Positions 20,792 through 32,700 are shown, numbered from the stretch's first letter. The stretch: 64,000 bases of DNA from Sorex araneus (GCF_027595985.1 NC_073313.1:79259994-79323993); one strand, 5' to 3'. Notes: generated from the letters alone by a model not told the origin. A program made the numbers and translations.

Positions 20792-20877
20792 AAAAAACAC
20801 CTCTGAGTTAATGCTACTGTAAACATGTGATCCAAGCTATAATAAATATATTTTAAGGGGAAAAATAGTTATTTTTA

Positions 20878-21574
20878 TTTTTTTTCGTTTCTTTTTTTAT
20901 TTTTTTTATAGTTTATTTTTAATTAGTGAGTCAACGTGAGGGTACAGTTACAGATTTATACATTTTTGTGCTCATGTTTCTCCCTTACAAAGTTTGATAA
21001 CCCATCCCTTCACCAGTGCCCATTCTCCACCACCCGTAAACCCAACATCCCTCCCCCCCCTCCCCAGTTCCGTCTCCCCCCACCCCACACTGCCACTATG
21101 GCAGGGTATTCCCTTTTGTTCTCTCTCTCTGATTAGGTGTTGTGGTTTGCAATAAAGGTGTTGAGTGGCCATTGTGTTCAGTCTCTAGTCTATATTCGGC
21201 CCGCATCATCTTTCCCCCACATGACCTCCAACCACATTTTACTTGGTGTTCCCTTCTCTGAGTTGACCAGAATGAGAGACCAGCCTCCAAGCCATGGTGA
21301 CAACCTCCTGGTACTTATTTCTACTATTCTTGGGTGTTAGTCTTATAGTCTATTATTCTATATTCCACAGATGAGTGCAATCTTTCTATGTCTGTCTCTC
21401 TCTTTCCGACTCATTTCACTTAGCATGATACTTTCCATGTTGATCCACTTATATGCAAACGTCATGACCTCATTTTTTCTAACAGCTGCATAGTATTCCA
21501 TTGTATAGATGTACCAGAGTTTCTTCAACCAGTCATCTGTTCTAGGGCACTCGGGTTTTTTCCAGATTCTGCCT
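20878..21574 (-). mobile_element. Young 5'-truncated L1, reversed, with TSD
   Basis: Bounded by the 17 bp duplication AAAAATAGTTATTTTTA at 20861-20877 and 21575-21591. On the minus strand it reads from late ORF2 (TCTGGTACATCTATACAATG, GAATACTATGCAGCTGTTAG, CATGCTAAGTGAAATGAGTC) through a 3'UTR with TGCCATAGTGGCAG, a G-rich run and GGCACTGGTGAAGGGATGGG. This gives the reference L1 3' end for the window. Confidence 0.95.
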
Positions 21575-21591
21575 AAAAATAGTTATTTTTA

Positions 21592-21740
21592 AAGGAGGCT
21601 GGTTCAGGACAGTGAGAGAACCATGGCAGAGGGACATTGATATTGTTGGTGGGTTTGGAGTTGGAACATAGAATGCCCAAATCTCTGTTTTTAAAGCTTT
21701 TCAAAACACAGTGCCTAAATAAAATGAATAATAATTTAAA
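21592..21740 (+). mobile_element. Old LINE-type 3' end, split by the L1
   Basis: GTGAGAGAACCATGGCAGAG, GGGTTTGGAGTTGGAAC and AGTGCCTAAATAAAATG resemble the older L1-type tails seen elsewhere. The L1 at 20878-21574 inserted into it or beside it. Confidence 0.4.
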
Positions 21741-22167
21741 ATTTAACCCTCACAGGAGTATAACAGTCCTCATTTGGAAGCAGTAAACTGAGGAGTCTGT
21801 TGGTTATCAGTGGTTCCCCAAGGGCTATCACCTTCATTCCCTTAGCATGAATCACCTTTGCTCCTTATGAAAGGACGACAACTGGGAAAGGTTCTATTTT
21901 CAACAATTCCAAATGGGGTAAACAATCCTTTGACCTAGGGAGAAGAAGAAATAGCCCTTCCCAAGGCAAGTTAAAGGAAGGAACTGGCAGAGGTCGGCTT
22001 CTCTAAACTTTTACGTGGGTGCTGGACATTGGTTCATTAGAGAAAAGAAAGCCTGGAACACAGACACCACAGTAATACTTGTGAAAAACATCAAACCATG
22101 AGCTCCTGACCAGATCCAGGGCAGGCCTGAGTGGCCAGGATGTCTAACAGCCCTTTTGAGCAGTCTT
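21741..22167. other. Intergenic with possible MIR trace
   Basis: CAGTCCTCATTTGGAAGCAG and TAAACTGAGGAGTC near 21765 recall MIR. The rest is unique. Confidence 0.35.
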
Positions 22168-22185
22168 AAGAGTTTCTGGAGGGTG

Positions 22186-22701
22186 CCCCACGCCTGCCGA
22201 TGACGGGAAATAACCATCCTTTTCGGTTTTTTTTTTCCCTTGTCAGGCAGCGTGGCGATTACTAAACAGGCGTGAACTCGGTGGCGCGGGGCAAGGGGGA
22301 AAAAGAAAAGTTATGTAACAAACAGCGGGACTTAATATCTCTATATTCTTAGCAGTGGAGAACTATCAAATGCCTCCTTGGCAATAGGACTGCTTTCCTT
22401 TTTTGGGGGAAACCCCAACAACGGTAGTGAGTTGTGTGTTGAAACATGGAATGTAATCGAGATAAGGCATAAACGAAGTGGAACTTATCATGTACAAGGG
22501 TGGGGACTGGGGAGGTGGGAGGGGGCGGCAGGTATACTGGGGGGGTTGGTGATGGGAGATGGGCACTGGTGAAGGGAAGGGTGTTTGAAAATTGTATAAC
22601 CGACATAATCCTGAGAACTATGTAACCCTCCACATGGTGATTCAATAAAATTATTAAAAATAAAAAAAAATTTAAAAAAAATTTAAAAAAAATAAAAAAA
22701 A
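22186..22701 (+). mobile_element. Composite retroposon, 5'-truncated, with TSD
   Basis: The 18 bp duplication AAGAGTTTCTGGAGGGTG lies at 22168-22185 and 22702-22719. The copy starts at the point matching GCCCCATGC of the 49.1 kb copy. It keeps GCAGTGGAGAACTATC, GGGGGAAACCCCAAC, TTGAAACATGGAATGTAATC, the G-rich run, GGCACTGGTGAAGGGAAGGG, CACATGGTGATTCAATAAAA and an A-rich tail. Confidence 0.92.
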
Positions 22702-22719
22702 AAGAGTTTCTGGAGGGTG

Positions 22720-24152
22720 GTGAAGGGGAATACTGCTTACAGAGCATGCATTACATCATTGATCTGCCTCTGTTTTTGGCCTTTGCCTTCTTCCTACCCA
22801 CTTCTTCCTATCTACCACCCCCATATCGCTTACCAAAGCCAAAAACAGGAAGCCATTGTTACACCTCTTTTGGAGGCTGCAGGGGGGTGGTTATATCTGG
22901 TAATGCTGCTCATGGAATGTGTCCAATCTGTTATATCAAGCTCTTCACTTCGGTGAATGTCCCTAGCCAACATAACTTCTCCCTTGCTCAGTAGCAAAAG
23001 TCAAAATTCTGCACCTTCCAACAAACATCTCTAGACCTACCCCCATTCCTTTTTGAAAGTTGCAAGCTAAAGAGCTTTCTTGCAAAGAGCTGCTCCTGTA
23101 CTTCTCCCTATGATCCATGGCAGTGTGGATAGCCACAAGGTCCAAACCTTCCAAAGCACAAAATCCCCTTAAATGCTGTCTGATGGATGGAAGTCTTGTG
23201 GGGTCTGACCCTTCAAGGAGTCATGCACGTAGGTGGCTTTGCTACCAGAACAGACACTAAAGTTGGACATCAAAACCAAATGCCCCAAAGTACCACTTGA
23301 TTCCCATTTCCCCATATTGTTTTGAGTAATTAAGCACATTATTTGTCAAAGAGATGAATTCAAGGTCCATGTTCTTGTGTGGGACTGCCTGAAACACTAG
23401 AAGACATAATACCTATAATACCTACCCTTGGGAGAGTTGGGACAGGCTCAGATCATTATGTGTGCACATAACACAAGTATTAGTGAAGAAGTTGGTTGTA
23501 AAAGCACATATAGGATGATGATCACCAAGAGTAGTCACTCCACACCCTTTCTGGTGAAGAGTCTGATATTCTCAGCTGGCCTTTAGGCATCCTGCCTAAC
23601 ACAAGAATATAGTTCACAACACTAGGGCCAGGCCCCTCTAGTCATGGTGACACTCTGGTGGTAGGTGTGGTGTTCCTGAAACATGAATATTAACTGTACT
23701 GCAAATCACGGTGCCGAAATAAAACATAAACTAATTGATTAATTCTGGTCCTGGAAGCCAGAAAATCACATGTTCTTTGCAAGTCTGAAGCCCTGGGTTT
23801 GATGCTCAGAACCAGAAAGAAGCCAACCGGAGCTGAAATAAAGTTTAAATTTTAAAAAGTCTGACAAAAAGTGCCTACCCCAGAACTGGGGTGGGGTGTG
23901 ATCCCAGAAGCACTGGGGCTCTTTTAATCCTAATCCTCTTTACTACTTAGTCATCCACTTGATCCTCCTCCAAGATGTAGGCACATGAGCTTTCATGGGA
24001 AGGAAGAATACAAAGCCTGATCTCACTAACCTCTCCTTGCCCCTGCCAGACTGTGTCCTGTCTGGATCTCTGGCCATGCAGTAATCAGTGAGGCATCTCT
24101 GAGCTCAAGAAATGTAGATATTTTGTGTGGGAGGCAGTATCTTACCAAAGTC
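22720..24152. other. Intergenic, no gene recognised
   Basis: Mostly unique DNA. A worn LINE-type 3' end is likely at 23640-23730 (CTCTGGTGGTAGGTGTGGTG, GCAAATCACGGTGCC), and a SINE B-box relic at 23775-23825. Confidence 0.4.
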
Positions 24153-24890
<738 letters not shown>

Positions 24891-25035
24891 GCTTGGAAGA
24901 TGACTCAAAGCGTTGATATGTATAGTATTCTGCATGTAAGAATTCCGGTTTGATCCTCTGCACTAAATGGGCTCCCAAGAACAGTGCTGGAATAGTCTTT
25001 GAGCACTGTTTAGTGTGAACACTCCAGAAAAGGAA
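24891..25035 (+). mobile_element. Diverged tRNA-head SINE after the microsatellite
   Basis: TTGGAAGATGACTCAAAGCG, GAATTCCGGTTTGATCCTC (B box), AACAGTGCTGGAATAGTC, TTGAGCACTGTTTAGTGTG. The A-rich region on its left may have seeded the microsatellite. Confidence 0.55.
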
Positions 25036-25829
25036 GGAAGGAAAGAAGGAACAGAAAGTTGTGACTTGTCTAACTGATTGTCTTTCTGCTTCAGGCTCAC
25101 CACACAGTATCCCCATTGCATGAGTTGAAGAGAAATGAGAAAGCAGAACTATGGAGCAACAAGCTGACATTTAATGGTTTTCAGAAACCACCAAACTTAA
25201 CTCCTTTGTCACAGCCATCTAGAGCACATAGGAGACAAGAGGGACCACCAAACAGTGACATACTCCTCCCTCCTGTGTCCGCAGCAATCCCAGCCCACCC
25301 ACAGCATACCACATCACAACCCCAGACTCCCATCTGAACTAGCTGTGAGAAAGATGAGGCAAAGGACTCCCTTCTTTTTCAGTCATGCTTTTTTAAAGCC
25401 CAATGGGTACAATGCACCAAGTCACCGCAGAATTCCCTGCCAGCCACTGTAAAGAGAAGGGGAAATGCAGGACAGATGGTAAAGGCATTTAAAGTATGGA
25501 AGTCATCTCTACAAAAGAGGGAGGAGAAAGCCACACACTGAGTGTTTCCTTTCATGAGAAATCAAATGACCCAATGGCGGAAAACCTGCCCCCAAGTCCC
25601 AAAGTGCTCCAATCCAACCCCCAATTATTAGGGCGAGGTCTCCATGCTTTTACAACTATTACCTGGGGGTGTTACCTTGAAGGGAATGACCGTCAGAAAT
25701 AGATGCCAATTCCTTGGGATAATCTGAGTGCTAAACTGAATTTTAAAAAATACACTGCCACTGGATCCATGATGCATGTAGGATATGCCACAGCCTGTAC
25801 CACTTAGGGTTCAAGAAGGAGATAAGGGG
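25036..25829. other. Intergenic, no gene recognised
   Basis: Unique DNA without a convincing frame or repeat. Confidence 0.4.
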
Positions 25830-26005
25830 TCAGAGAGAGAGAGAGAAAGCACTGTAGAAAAGACAATTGCCTTGCATGCAGCTGACCCAGGTTTGATGTT
25901 CCGCACCACAAATGGTCACCACGAGAGAACCCTGAGTGCAGAGCCAGGAGTAAGCCCTGAGCACAGCTGGGAGTGGTCCCCAAACCAAAAATAAAACAAA
26001 ATAAA
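25830..26005 (+). mobile_element. SOR-related SINE, diverged
   Basis: TTGCCTTGCATGCAGCTGAC, CCAGGTTTGATGTTCC, CCCTGAGTGCAGAGCCAGG, GTAAGCCCTGAGCACAG and A-rich end. Confidence 0.75.
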
Positions 26006-26103
26006 AATATATAATCTTTGACCTTCTTCACTCCTTGTTCTTGCTCTCTCTCCTCTATCTCTTGTTTGAAAGAGAATATGAGGTTGGTGTGATGTGGCTT
26101 CTG

Positions 26104-26292
26104 GGGAGAGAGGGAGGGAAGGAAGGAAGGAAGGAAGGAAGGAAGGAAGGAAGGAAGGAAGGAAGGAAGGAAGGAAGGAAGGAAGGAAGGAAGGAAGGAA
26201 GGAAGGGAAAGGAAGGGAGGGAAAGGAAGGGAGGGAAAGGAAGGGAGGGAGGGAGGGAGGGAGGAAGGAAGGGAGGGAGGGAGGGAGGGAGA
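26104..26292 (+). repeat. Polypurine microsatellite (GGAA)n/(GGGA)n
   Basis: Pure GGAA units to about 26205, then alternating GGAAAGGAAGGGAGG units, then GGGA units. It lies 1.2 kb from the larger polypurine array. Confidence 0.97.
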
Positions 26293-26379
26293 AAACTGCT
26301 AACACATTAACTAACACATTTCATGTTTCTTGTGTATATGGCTCTGGGTTCAATCCAACACAACAAAGTGGGAAGAACA

Positions 26380-26490
26380 GGTCAGAGAGATAGTGCAGAG
26401 TTTAGGGATTTAACCTTGATTCTATCTCCAATATCTTATATGTTCCCCAGAGCATGACCAGGGGTCACTACTGAGCCCTGTAAAGAAAAG
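26380..26490 (+). mobile_element. SOR-related SINE, old
   Basis: GGTCAGAGAGATAGTGCAGA (A box), then CCCCAGAGCATGACCAGG and GGTCACTACTGAGCCC. Confidence 0.55.
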
Positions 26491-26659
26491 TAAGGGTGGC
26501 TGAAGATTTTTTTTCCAGGTGTCATATACCTTGGCTTGGATGAATGGCCACATGATATCTGGAAGCCTGGCAGCAACAGATGAATCAGTGTTCAGTCTCA
26601 CAGGGGAACCTCTCAGAAGGGCAGTTCTCATTCAATAAATGTGTGCAGTCTGATGTAGG

Positions 26660-26790
26660 ACCAAAAAGATAACTCCATGGCCTAGAGCACAGGCTTTGCA
26701 TGCAGGAGGCCTTGGTTCCATCCCTGGTGCTGCATGGTCCCCAGTTACTGCTGCATATGGTCGCCCTAATAGCAAACAAGTTCTCATGTC
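26660..26790 (+). mobile_element. Diverged tRNA-head SINE
   Basis: GCCTAGAGCACAGGCTTTGC, GGAGGCCTTGGTTCCATCCC (B box), GGTGCTGCATGGTCCCC. Confidence 0.55.
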
Positions 26791-26833
26791 ACTTAATAAA
26801 AACAAGAGCTCTGATCCGGTTGTTAAAATTTTC

Positions 26834-26940
26834 AGGGCTGGAGAGATAGTACAGTGGTACTTGTCTTGCATGTGGCCAACCTGGGTTCAATCCCTGGCAC
26901 CCCAGGAGTAATCCTTGAGCACAGTAGGTTGTGTCTGCCT
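26834..26940 (+). mobile_element. SOR-related SINE with internal deletion
   Basis: CAGGGCTGGAGAGATAGTAC, CTTGTCTTGCATGTGGCC, GGGTTCAATCCCTGGCACCC then CAGGAGTAATCCTTGAG. About 30 bp between the B box and body are missing. Confidence 0.8.
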
Positions 26941-27074
26941 CTGAATCAGTCTCTACATTTGTTATTGTTGTGCCATGTATTTGGGCAGAATGAGAGGCTG
27001 AGGGGCTAAGAGAATGATGCCAAGCAATTCACTTGCTCTCTTCCTGGAGGGCCGGGGAGGGGGCATTCTTCAGG

Positions 27075-27320
27075 CCAGACTTTGGCAAACTATTTCTGTA
27101 AAGGACCGATAATAGATATTTTCCGCTGTGTGGCCCATATGGGCTCTGTTACATCAGCTCAACTCTGCTTTGTAGTGTGAAAACAGATGTAGACAATATG
27201 CAAGCCAATCCGCGTGGCTGTGTGCCAATAAAACTTTATTTGCAAAAACAGCTGGAACTGAATTTGCTCTGTGGGCTGAATTGAGTCCCCAGGTAGTTTG
27301 TGATCCCTGATTGCGAGCCA
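27075..27320 (+). mobile_element. Ancient DNA-transposon-like mammalian repeat
   Basis: CAGACTTTGGCAAACTATTT, CTGTAAAGGACCGATAATAG, CATATGGGCTCTGTTAC, AATAAAACTTTATTTGC and GTAGTTTGTGATCCCTGA match an old interspersed repeat shared by placentals, which I believe is a hAT-group MITE. The exact name is uncertain. Confidence 0.6.
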
Positions 27321-28356
27321 AGCAAGGCACGCTGGGGTGGATGTCTTCTCGTTCAACAACTCCCAACAACTTGTTGAAAGGTAAAGGGAGAAGCAGAGGC
27401 CTCTGGGCGCCCATAATCACTTCTCTTCAACCATTCTCAGTCTAATCCCATGATGTCATTCTGAAATGCAGTGGGTCACTGACAGGGTCACATTACTCAG
27501 AGAAAAACAGGATGTTTGACACCTAAAATATTCAGAACAAGGCCAGCGCTCATCCCTGAAAAAAATGCTCTTATATAATGGGAAGCAAGGGAAAAAGGGA
27601 GGCAGCAATGGGCGGCTGAGTGGGGCCAGCCCCTCACAGAGAACATTTCCCACTTGCAGCTGTCACCCTAGTGGAAAGATGACTTTATTTCAGCTCGCCC
27701 TGTATAAAGGAGCAGTAATCTCTCACTTGGGAGAAATGCCATATGGTAGATGTTTTGGAAAGTTGTAAGAAAAGTATAAAGTACTTAGGTGGGGGAAAGC
27801 TACTTCCAAAAGCATGAAATTTGTTTCAAAAGGATCAGACGGTTTCTTTGAAATATCATCGCTTCCTAGAAAATCTGGTTTAAACCAGGGGGATTAGGTA
27901 ATAAGAGGGGTATTATCCGGGCCAATCATGGGGGGAGATCTGTTTCTTGTGTTTACATACCTTTAGTGCAGCTCAAATCTGCAACACTTATTCACAAAGC
28001 CCTCTGTGACCCCCTCCTGCCTTCCCCCTTCCCCAACTATTTTGTCCTCCAGACTCACCATGCAGAGCCAAAGATTTCTAGTCACTCAGAGGCCTGTGGC
28101 TCCTTATCCCCAGGCCTTACTCCTGAGGATGTCTGGTTCTGAAAGTTCCTTCTAACTAACCTTTGGAACTCAGCGTCCCTTAGGTCTTTCCCAATCCTCC
28201 CAAGCAGGTTCAGTATACTGCCTTCTCTGTGTGACCTCAGGATCTTACGTATATTTTTCCTGTTGGACTTAGCCCGCTATCAAGCTGTTCATTTGCTTGT
28301 ATGATGGATTTCCTCCACTAACTCCTTGAAGTTAGTCTCCTCTGTGGATCCCCACA
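27321..28356. other. Intergenic with possible L2/MIR trace
   Basis: 27321-27960 shows nothing recognisable. 27990-28320 (CAAAGCCCTCTGTGACCCC ... CTAACTCCTTGAAGTTAG) resembles the 3' end of L2. Confidence 0.4.
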
Positions 28357-28500
28357 AGACTGGAGAGATAGTGCAACAGGCAAGCTGCTTACCAATGCAC
28401 ACTGCGGACCCCAGTTGGATTCCCCGCACCACAGAGGATCCCCTGAACACCACCAGTAGTGAGCCTTAAGCACCGCCATACGTGCCCCCAATTTAAAACA
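28357..28500 (+). mobile_element. SOR-related SINE, diverged
   Basis: AAGACTGGAGAGATAGTGCA, CCAGTTGGATTCCCCGCACC, GGATCCCCTGAACACC, A-rich end. Confidence 0.7.
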
Positions 28501-28829
28501 AATTCCTCTTTGAATCCCAAGAGTGTAGATAGTGCTGGACTGGTGGGAAGGCACTCCTTACACAATTGCAGGACTGGTTATCTGAAAGTTTCCCACCCAG
28601 TTATTCTCCTTTGAATCACAGCAGATACTGCCAGGGCTTGTGCAAGTTAAGGCTCTAGGTCAAGGTCTAAGAACACAAAAAACTAAGGCCTTGGGTTCCT
28701 GGGGCAGGTGATGGCCATCAACCTGACATGCACAGCCTCAACTTCTCATGAACATTATTTTTTTATTTTCTCTTCCCTTTGTTATTTCTTTCCCCATGAC
28801 TTAGTGTGTGTCTGTGTGTGTGTGGTTTC

Positions 28830-29003
28830 ACATACACGTGGTTGTGGTGCTCTAGAAATTGCATGATTGCGTCCTACTTAGTGGCTCCAGGGACCCCAAA
28901 CAGCAGAGAAGCTGGGATCACACGGGGCAGATGAATCAAACTCTTGTCCTCACAGGCCTAATTACTAGGCAGGCACTCTCCCACTAAGCTATCCCCTGGG
29001 CCC
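28830..29003 (-). mobile_element. Unclassified tRNA-head SINE, reversed
   Basis: The right end CTCCCACTAAGCTATCCCC is the complement of an A-box region, and GAATCAAACTCTTGTCC of a B box. The body differs from the main SINE. Confidence 0.5.
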
Positions 29004-29015
29004 CTCACTAGCTTT

Positions 29016-29168
29016 ATTTGGGGTGGGGGCACACCCAGCAGTGCTCACCATCTACTCCTGGATCCGTATTGGGGAGTCACTCTTGGGAGTGCTGGGGGAC
29101 CACGTGGTACTGAGGATCAACCACCAGTCTCCTGCATACAAAGCATGTCCTCTGGCCCGTTGATGTCT
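29016..29168 (-). mobile_element. SOR-type SINE, reversed, with TSD
   Basis: GGCACACCCAGCAGTGCTC, GGGGGACCACGTGGTACTG. The 12 bp duplication CTCACTAGCTTT lies at 29004-29015 and 29169-29180, so the ends are secure despite sequence wear. Confidence 0.85.
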
Positions 29169-29180
29169 CTCACTAGCTTT

Positions 29181-29332
29181 CTTAAGAAAACTCTTGCCCA
29201 TGACACTCCAGTCAAATTCCAGATCTCCCTTGTTCTGCCAAACTCCACAGGAGTTGTGAGGCTGGGAGTGCCTTTTAAAACTTTATTTTGACGTAATTTT
29301 GGACTTCATAAAAATTGAAAAGAAAATGGTTT
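29181..29332. other. Intergenic
   Basis: Unique DNA, no gene. Confidence 0.35.
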
Positions 29333-29343
29333 ACAAGTCACAT

Positions 29344-29588
29344 GGGCAGGAGCAATAGCACAGCAGGTAGGGTGTTTGCCTTGCATACTGCCAACCTGGG
29401 TTCGATTCCTCCATTCCTCTCAGAGAGCCTGGCAAGCTACCGAGAGTATCCTGCCCACACAGCAGAGCCTGGCAAGCTACTCGTGGTGTATTCGATATGC
29501 CAAAAACAGTAACAAAAAGTCTCACAATGGAGACGTTACTGGTGCCCGCTCGAGCAACTCAATGAACAATGGGATGACAGTGACAGTG
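29344..29588 (+). mobile_element. Second SINE family: SOR head, CAGTGA-repeat tail
   Basis: The head matches the main SINE (AGCAATAGCACAGCAGGTAG, TTTGCCTTGCATAC, GGGTTCGATTCCTCC). After the B box the body is unrelated: GAGAGCCTGGCAAGCTAC, GCAGAGCCTGGCAAGC, ATTCGATATGCCAAAAACAG, AGTCTCACAATGGAGACG, GTGCCCGCTCGAGCAA, then GATGACAGTGACAGTGACA. There is no A tail. The TSD ACAAGTCACAT is at 29333-29343 and 29589-29599. Confidence 0.95.
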
Positions 29589-29697
29589 ACAAGTCACATA
29601 TATTCTTCATATCTCTTACTGTAATGGCAACAATCTGTGCAATCATAATGCAATATCAAAACTGGGCAATCTGTATTGGTACTGATACTACATTTTT

Positions 29698-29867
29698 TTT
29701 TTGTATTTGGGTCACACCCAGCGATGCTCAGGGGTGACTCCTGGATCTGCACTCAGGAATCACTCCTGCTGTTGCTCAGGGGACCCTATGGGATGCTGGG
29801 AATCGAACCCGGTTCTGTCGCATGCAAGGCAAATGTCCTACCCACTGTACTATCGCTCCAGCCCCCG
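29698..29867 (-). mobile_element. SOR-type SINE, reversed, young, with TSD
   Basis: TTTGGGTCACACCCAGCG to CTATCGCTCCAGCCCC. GATACTACATTTTT is duplicated at 29684-29697 and 29868-29881. Confidence 0.95.
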
Positions 29868-29881
29868 GATACTACATTTTT

Positions 29882-30151
29882 AAAGATCCTCCAACAGGAA
29901 AAAAAAGACACATTCTGGAAGATTAGCTGATGGTCAGCATTTTTAGCAATAAACTGTGATTAATTAAGGTATGTAGATATTTAGATGCAACACCATTGCA
30001 CACTGAGTAGCATATGCATTGGAGCCTAACTTATACATATTGCAAAAAGAAAGAGATTCCTGTGACTTCATTTATTGTGATATTCACTGTAAAAAATACA
30101 AAGACGCACGTGCAGAAGGGTGATGTGATGTGTGTTGTTAGTGGGCTCTCC

Positions 30152-30153
<2 letters not shown>
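29882..30153. other. Intergenic
   Basis: Unique AT-rich DNA, no gene. Confidence 0.35.

Positions 30154-30230
<77 letters not shown>
30154..30230 (+). repeat. (CT)n dinucleotide repeat
   Basis: About 38 uninterrupted CT units. Confidence 0.99.
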
Positions 30231-30232
<2 letters not shown>

Positions 30233-30495
30233 CTCGCCACTGTATATGGACCAGATCGAGATGGCTCCTCCTTGTGCTCTGCTTCTGTGTGTGCCACTGT
30301 GCTCTCTTCTGTCTGTCTCTCTATCTCTGTTTCTGTCTCTGTAGTCTCTCCTCTGATCTCTTATGACCTCTCTCTGTCTCTGCTTCTGTCTTCTCTCTTG
30401 CTTCTGTGTCTTATCTCTCGCTTCTGTGACTTCTCTGCTGCTTCTGTGTATTCCCCTCTCTGCTTCTGTGTCTTCTTCAATGTCTTCTCTTACAG
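30231..30495 (+). repeat. Imperfect CT-rich minisatellite
   Basis: The motif TCTCTGCTTCTGTGTCTTC recurs in variants (GCTTCTGTGTGTG, TGCTTCTGTCTTC, TTGCTTCTGTGTC, CGCTTCTGTGACTTC, TGCTTCTGTGTATTC, TGCTTCTGTGTCTTC). Steps are about 20-27 bp between 30360 and 30475, and less regular before that. Confidence 0.75.
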
Positions 30496-32534
30496 TCTTA
30501 GTTTATATAGCAATCACACAGGGTGGTGACACAAAGATGGGTTGGGCATTAACAAATCAACAAAGAGGGGTAAAACCACTCTTCCAGGAGATTAACAAAA
30601 TCTCATCTAAGGAGATTACTCCAGATTACTAGGAGATCTGCTCAAGGGCGGGATCCCATCATGGGTGTGTCACTTTCTTCTTTCCTCAGATAGTAATCCA
30701 CTCAAATAGTTATAGTAAATTTACTTCTATTATTTCTAGCAATGTCATTCTGTATGAGCACAGTAAGAGATATATCAGACTTAAAGTTTGGTTCTTCCTG
30801 AGAACATTTCTATATATTCCAGACCACAGTCCTCAGACCAGGTTAGTCTTCCTAACCCCAGCAGGGTCCTAGTCTCGTCATTACTTTTGGATCATGACAG
30901 CATTTGTCTATGACCATGCTCTCAACTTATAGTTGAGTATTTTGGTGCTTTGGCTTGGCCCATTTCGATGCCAGGGTAGCTCACAGCTTGTTCTGAATCT
31001 ATTCCATCCCTCGTCGAGACCCTGCTTTTGGGGTGCTAGGAACTAAGGGCAACTGAGTCGAGAAAGCATGTGCCCGGGAGTAAGTATTATTGGAGTCAAT
31101 CAATTCCCAAGTTACAAAGTATAATATTAACTGTCTTCCTGTGTCTGTACAGAAAGGACATTGCTTTAAGGTAAACTAAGTTCCCTGTGGCAAGGCTAAA
31201 AGGACAAACCCAATGTTATCCTACAATTCGCTTTGATTGTGGTGGTGTAAACATGGCACTATCTCAGAGGTGGTCATGTACTGTGTCTCCCAGCCAACTT
31301 TGGTGTCCCCTGCTTTTCAAAACATATGCAGACTCCTCAATGTCAGATAAGTCCCCCTGTTACTCTGTCTTAGTGCTCTGTGCTTTTGCTACCACTCATC
31401 AAATGAGTTGTAGCATTTCATTCTTTAGTGTCTTCTTCTTCCACTAAAGGCTCAGTTCTATGACGATGGGCACTGGATATCTCAATCACTGCCAGTGCTC
31501 TGAACTTGGCTTTTGGTGCCAATGTAAATGCTGGATGAATAAAGGAAGGTAAGTTGTCAAGTCTGAGTTACATAAAACACCTGGAATGCCTCACTGATAC
31601 CCCCTGTCCAAAGGCATCCTGTGAATGTTTTCTTTATCAACAGCCCTGCAAACAAGCTAATCCCTAGAAGCAACTGGGAAAATCAGGCCACATTTTCCCT
31701 GCTTGTGCCTCTTATAAAAATGCTTGCCTCCACCTACACTGAATGTAAAGGGAGATGCACGCCAAATGGAAGGCAGTTGTCATCTTTCATGTCCAAATTG
31801 GAGCACAAATTGACAGCATTTCTGTTCCCATCTAGTGCAGCAGAAGCTAGATTTCTCACAGCTTGTGCAAATGGGAAGGCCAGAAATGTTCATGCATAAC
31901 CTTAAAAGTGGATCTGACCATACTGCCCAGTGAGACAAGCTCGGGTTAGGAGATTATTCCCATATAAGGCTCTGCAGGCAGCTCCCCATGGAGCTTGAGA
32001 TAATTTGGTGCCTCACTACAAAGACCAACAAGATTGCTTTGCAGAGCTTTGTTCCCAAATAATCCCATATCAACCAGATCAACTGTCTATATTTTCATCT
32101 AAACATTTTGATGACAAACCTACTACCACCCGAAACATTTGACCTCGAAGAATCTTGAAAAAAGTGAGGCTAATAGCTCAGAGGTGGCCATTGTACAAAA
32201 CGCTCTGTGAGCTCCTGAGGATGTGAGGATGAGGCTAGGTTCAAATGCGGAAACTACTTGAATTTGGACATGGGCCATGACCTGCTTCCTTTTTGAGGCC
32301 AGGCAATCAGCAAACTCTCTCTGTCAGGGGTAACATAGCATTTTCTTCTTTGTAGCTCATAAAGCTTCTGTCTATAACTGTTCAACTTTCCTATTATCCT
32401 GCAAACACCTTAGATCACATGGCAATAAGTGGGTGTGACTGAAACTCCCACGAAATTCTCCACGAAACCTTATTGATGGGCACAAATGTGAATTTTGTAA
32501 CATCTTCTTGTGTCATTAAATGTTCTTTTTTTGT
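30496..32534. other. Intergenic, possible LTR-like stretch at its left
   Basis: 30496-31170 has a more regular, mixed-composition texture (CTCAAGGGCGGGATCCC, TTATAGTTGAGTATTTTGG, AGAAAGCATGTGCCCGGGAG) that could be a retroviral LTR, but I see no paired ends or coding. 31170-32534 looks unique. A worn tRNA-head relic may lie at 32165-32260 (GCTAATAGCTCAGAGGTGG). Confidence 0.3.
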
Positions 32535-32700
32535 TTATTCGTTTTTGAGCCAGGTATGGTGGTGTTCAGGGCCAGTTCTGTGCTCAAGGGTTGCTCCTGG
32601 CAGTGTTCAGGGGACCATGTGGTGATGAGGACCAAATCAAAGGTTCCTCTATGTAAGCATGCACTCAGCCCACTGTGCCATCTTCCCAACTCCATCATGA
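32535..32700 (-). mobile_element. SOR-related SINE, reversed, old
   Basis: TGGTGGTGTTCAGGGCC, TGCTCAAGGGTTGCTCCTGG, GTTCAGGGGACCATGTGG, CACTGTGCCATCTTCCCAAC. Confidence 0.7.

Noticed and set aside
29344-29420. SINE heads as tRNA genes
   Set aside because: A and B boxes are present, but the cloverleaf is not complete and the same head recurs dozens of times with TSDs.
30231-30495. CRISPR-like repeat array
   Set aside because: Irregular CT-rich units with no spacers, in a mammalian genome.
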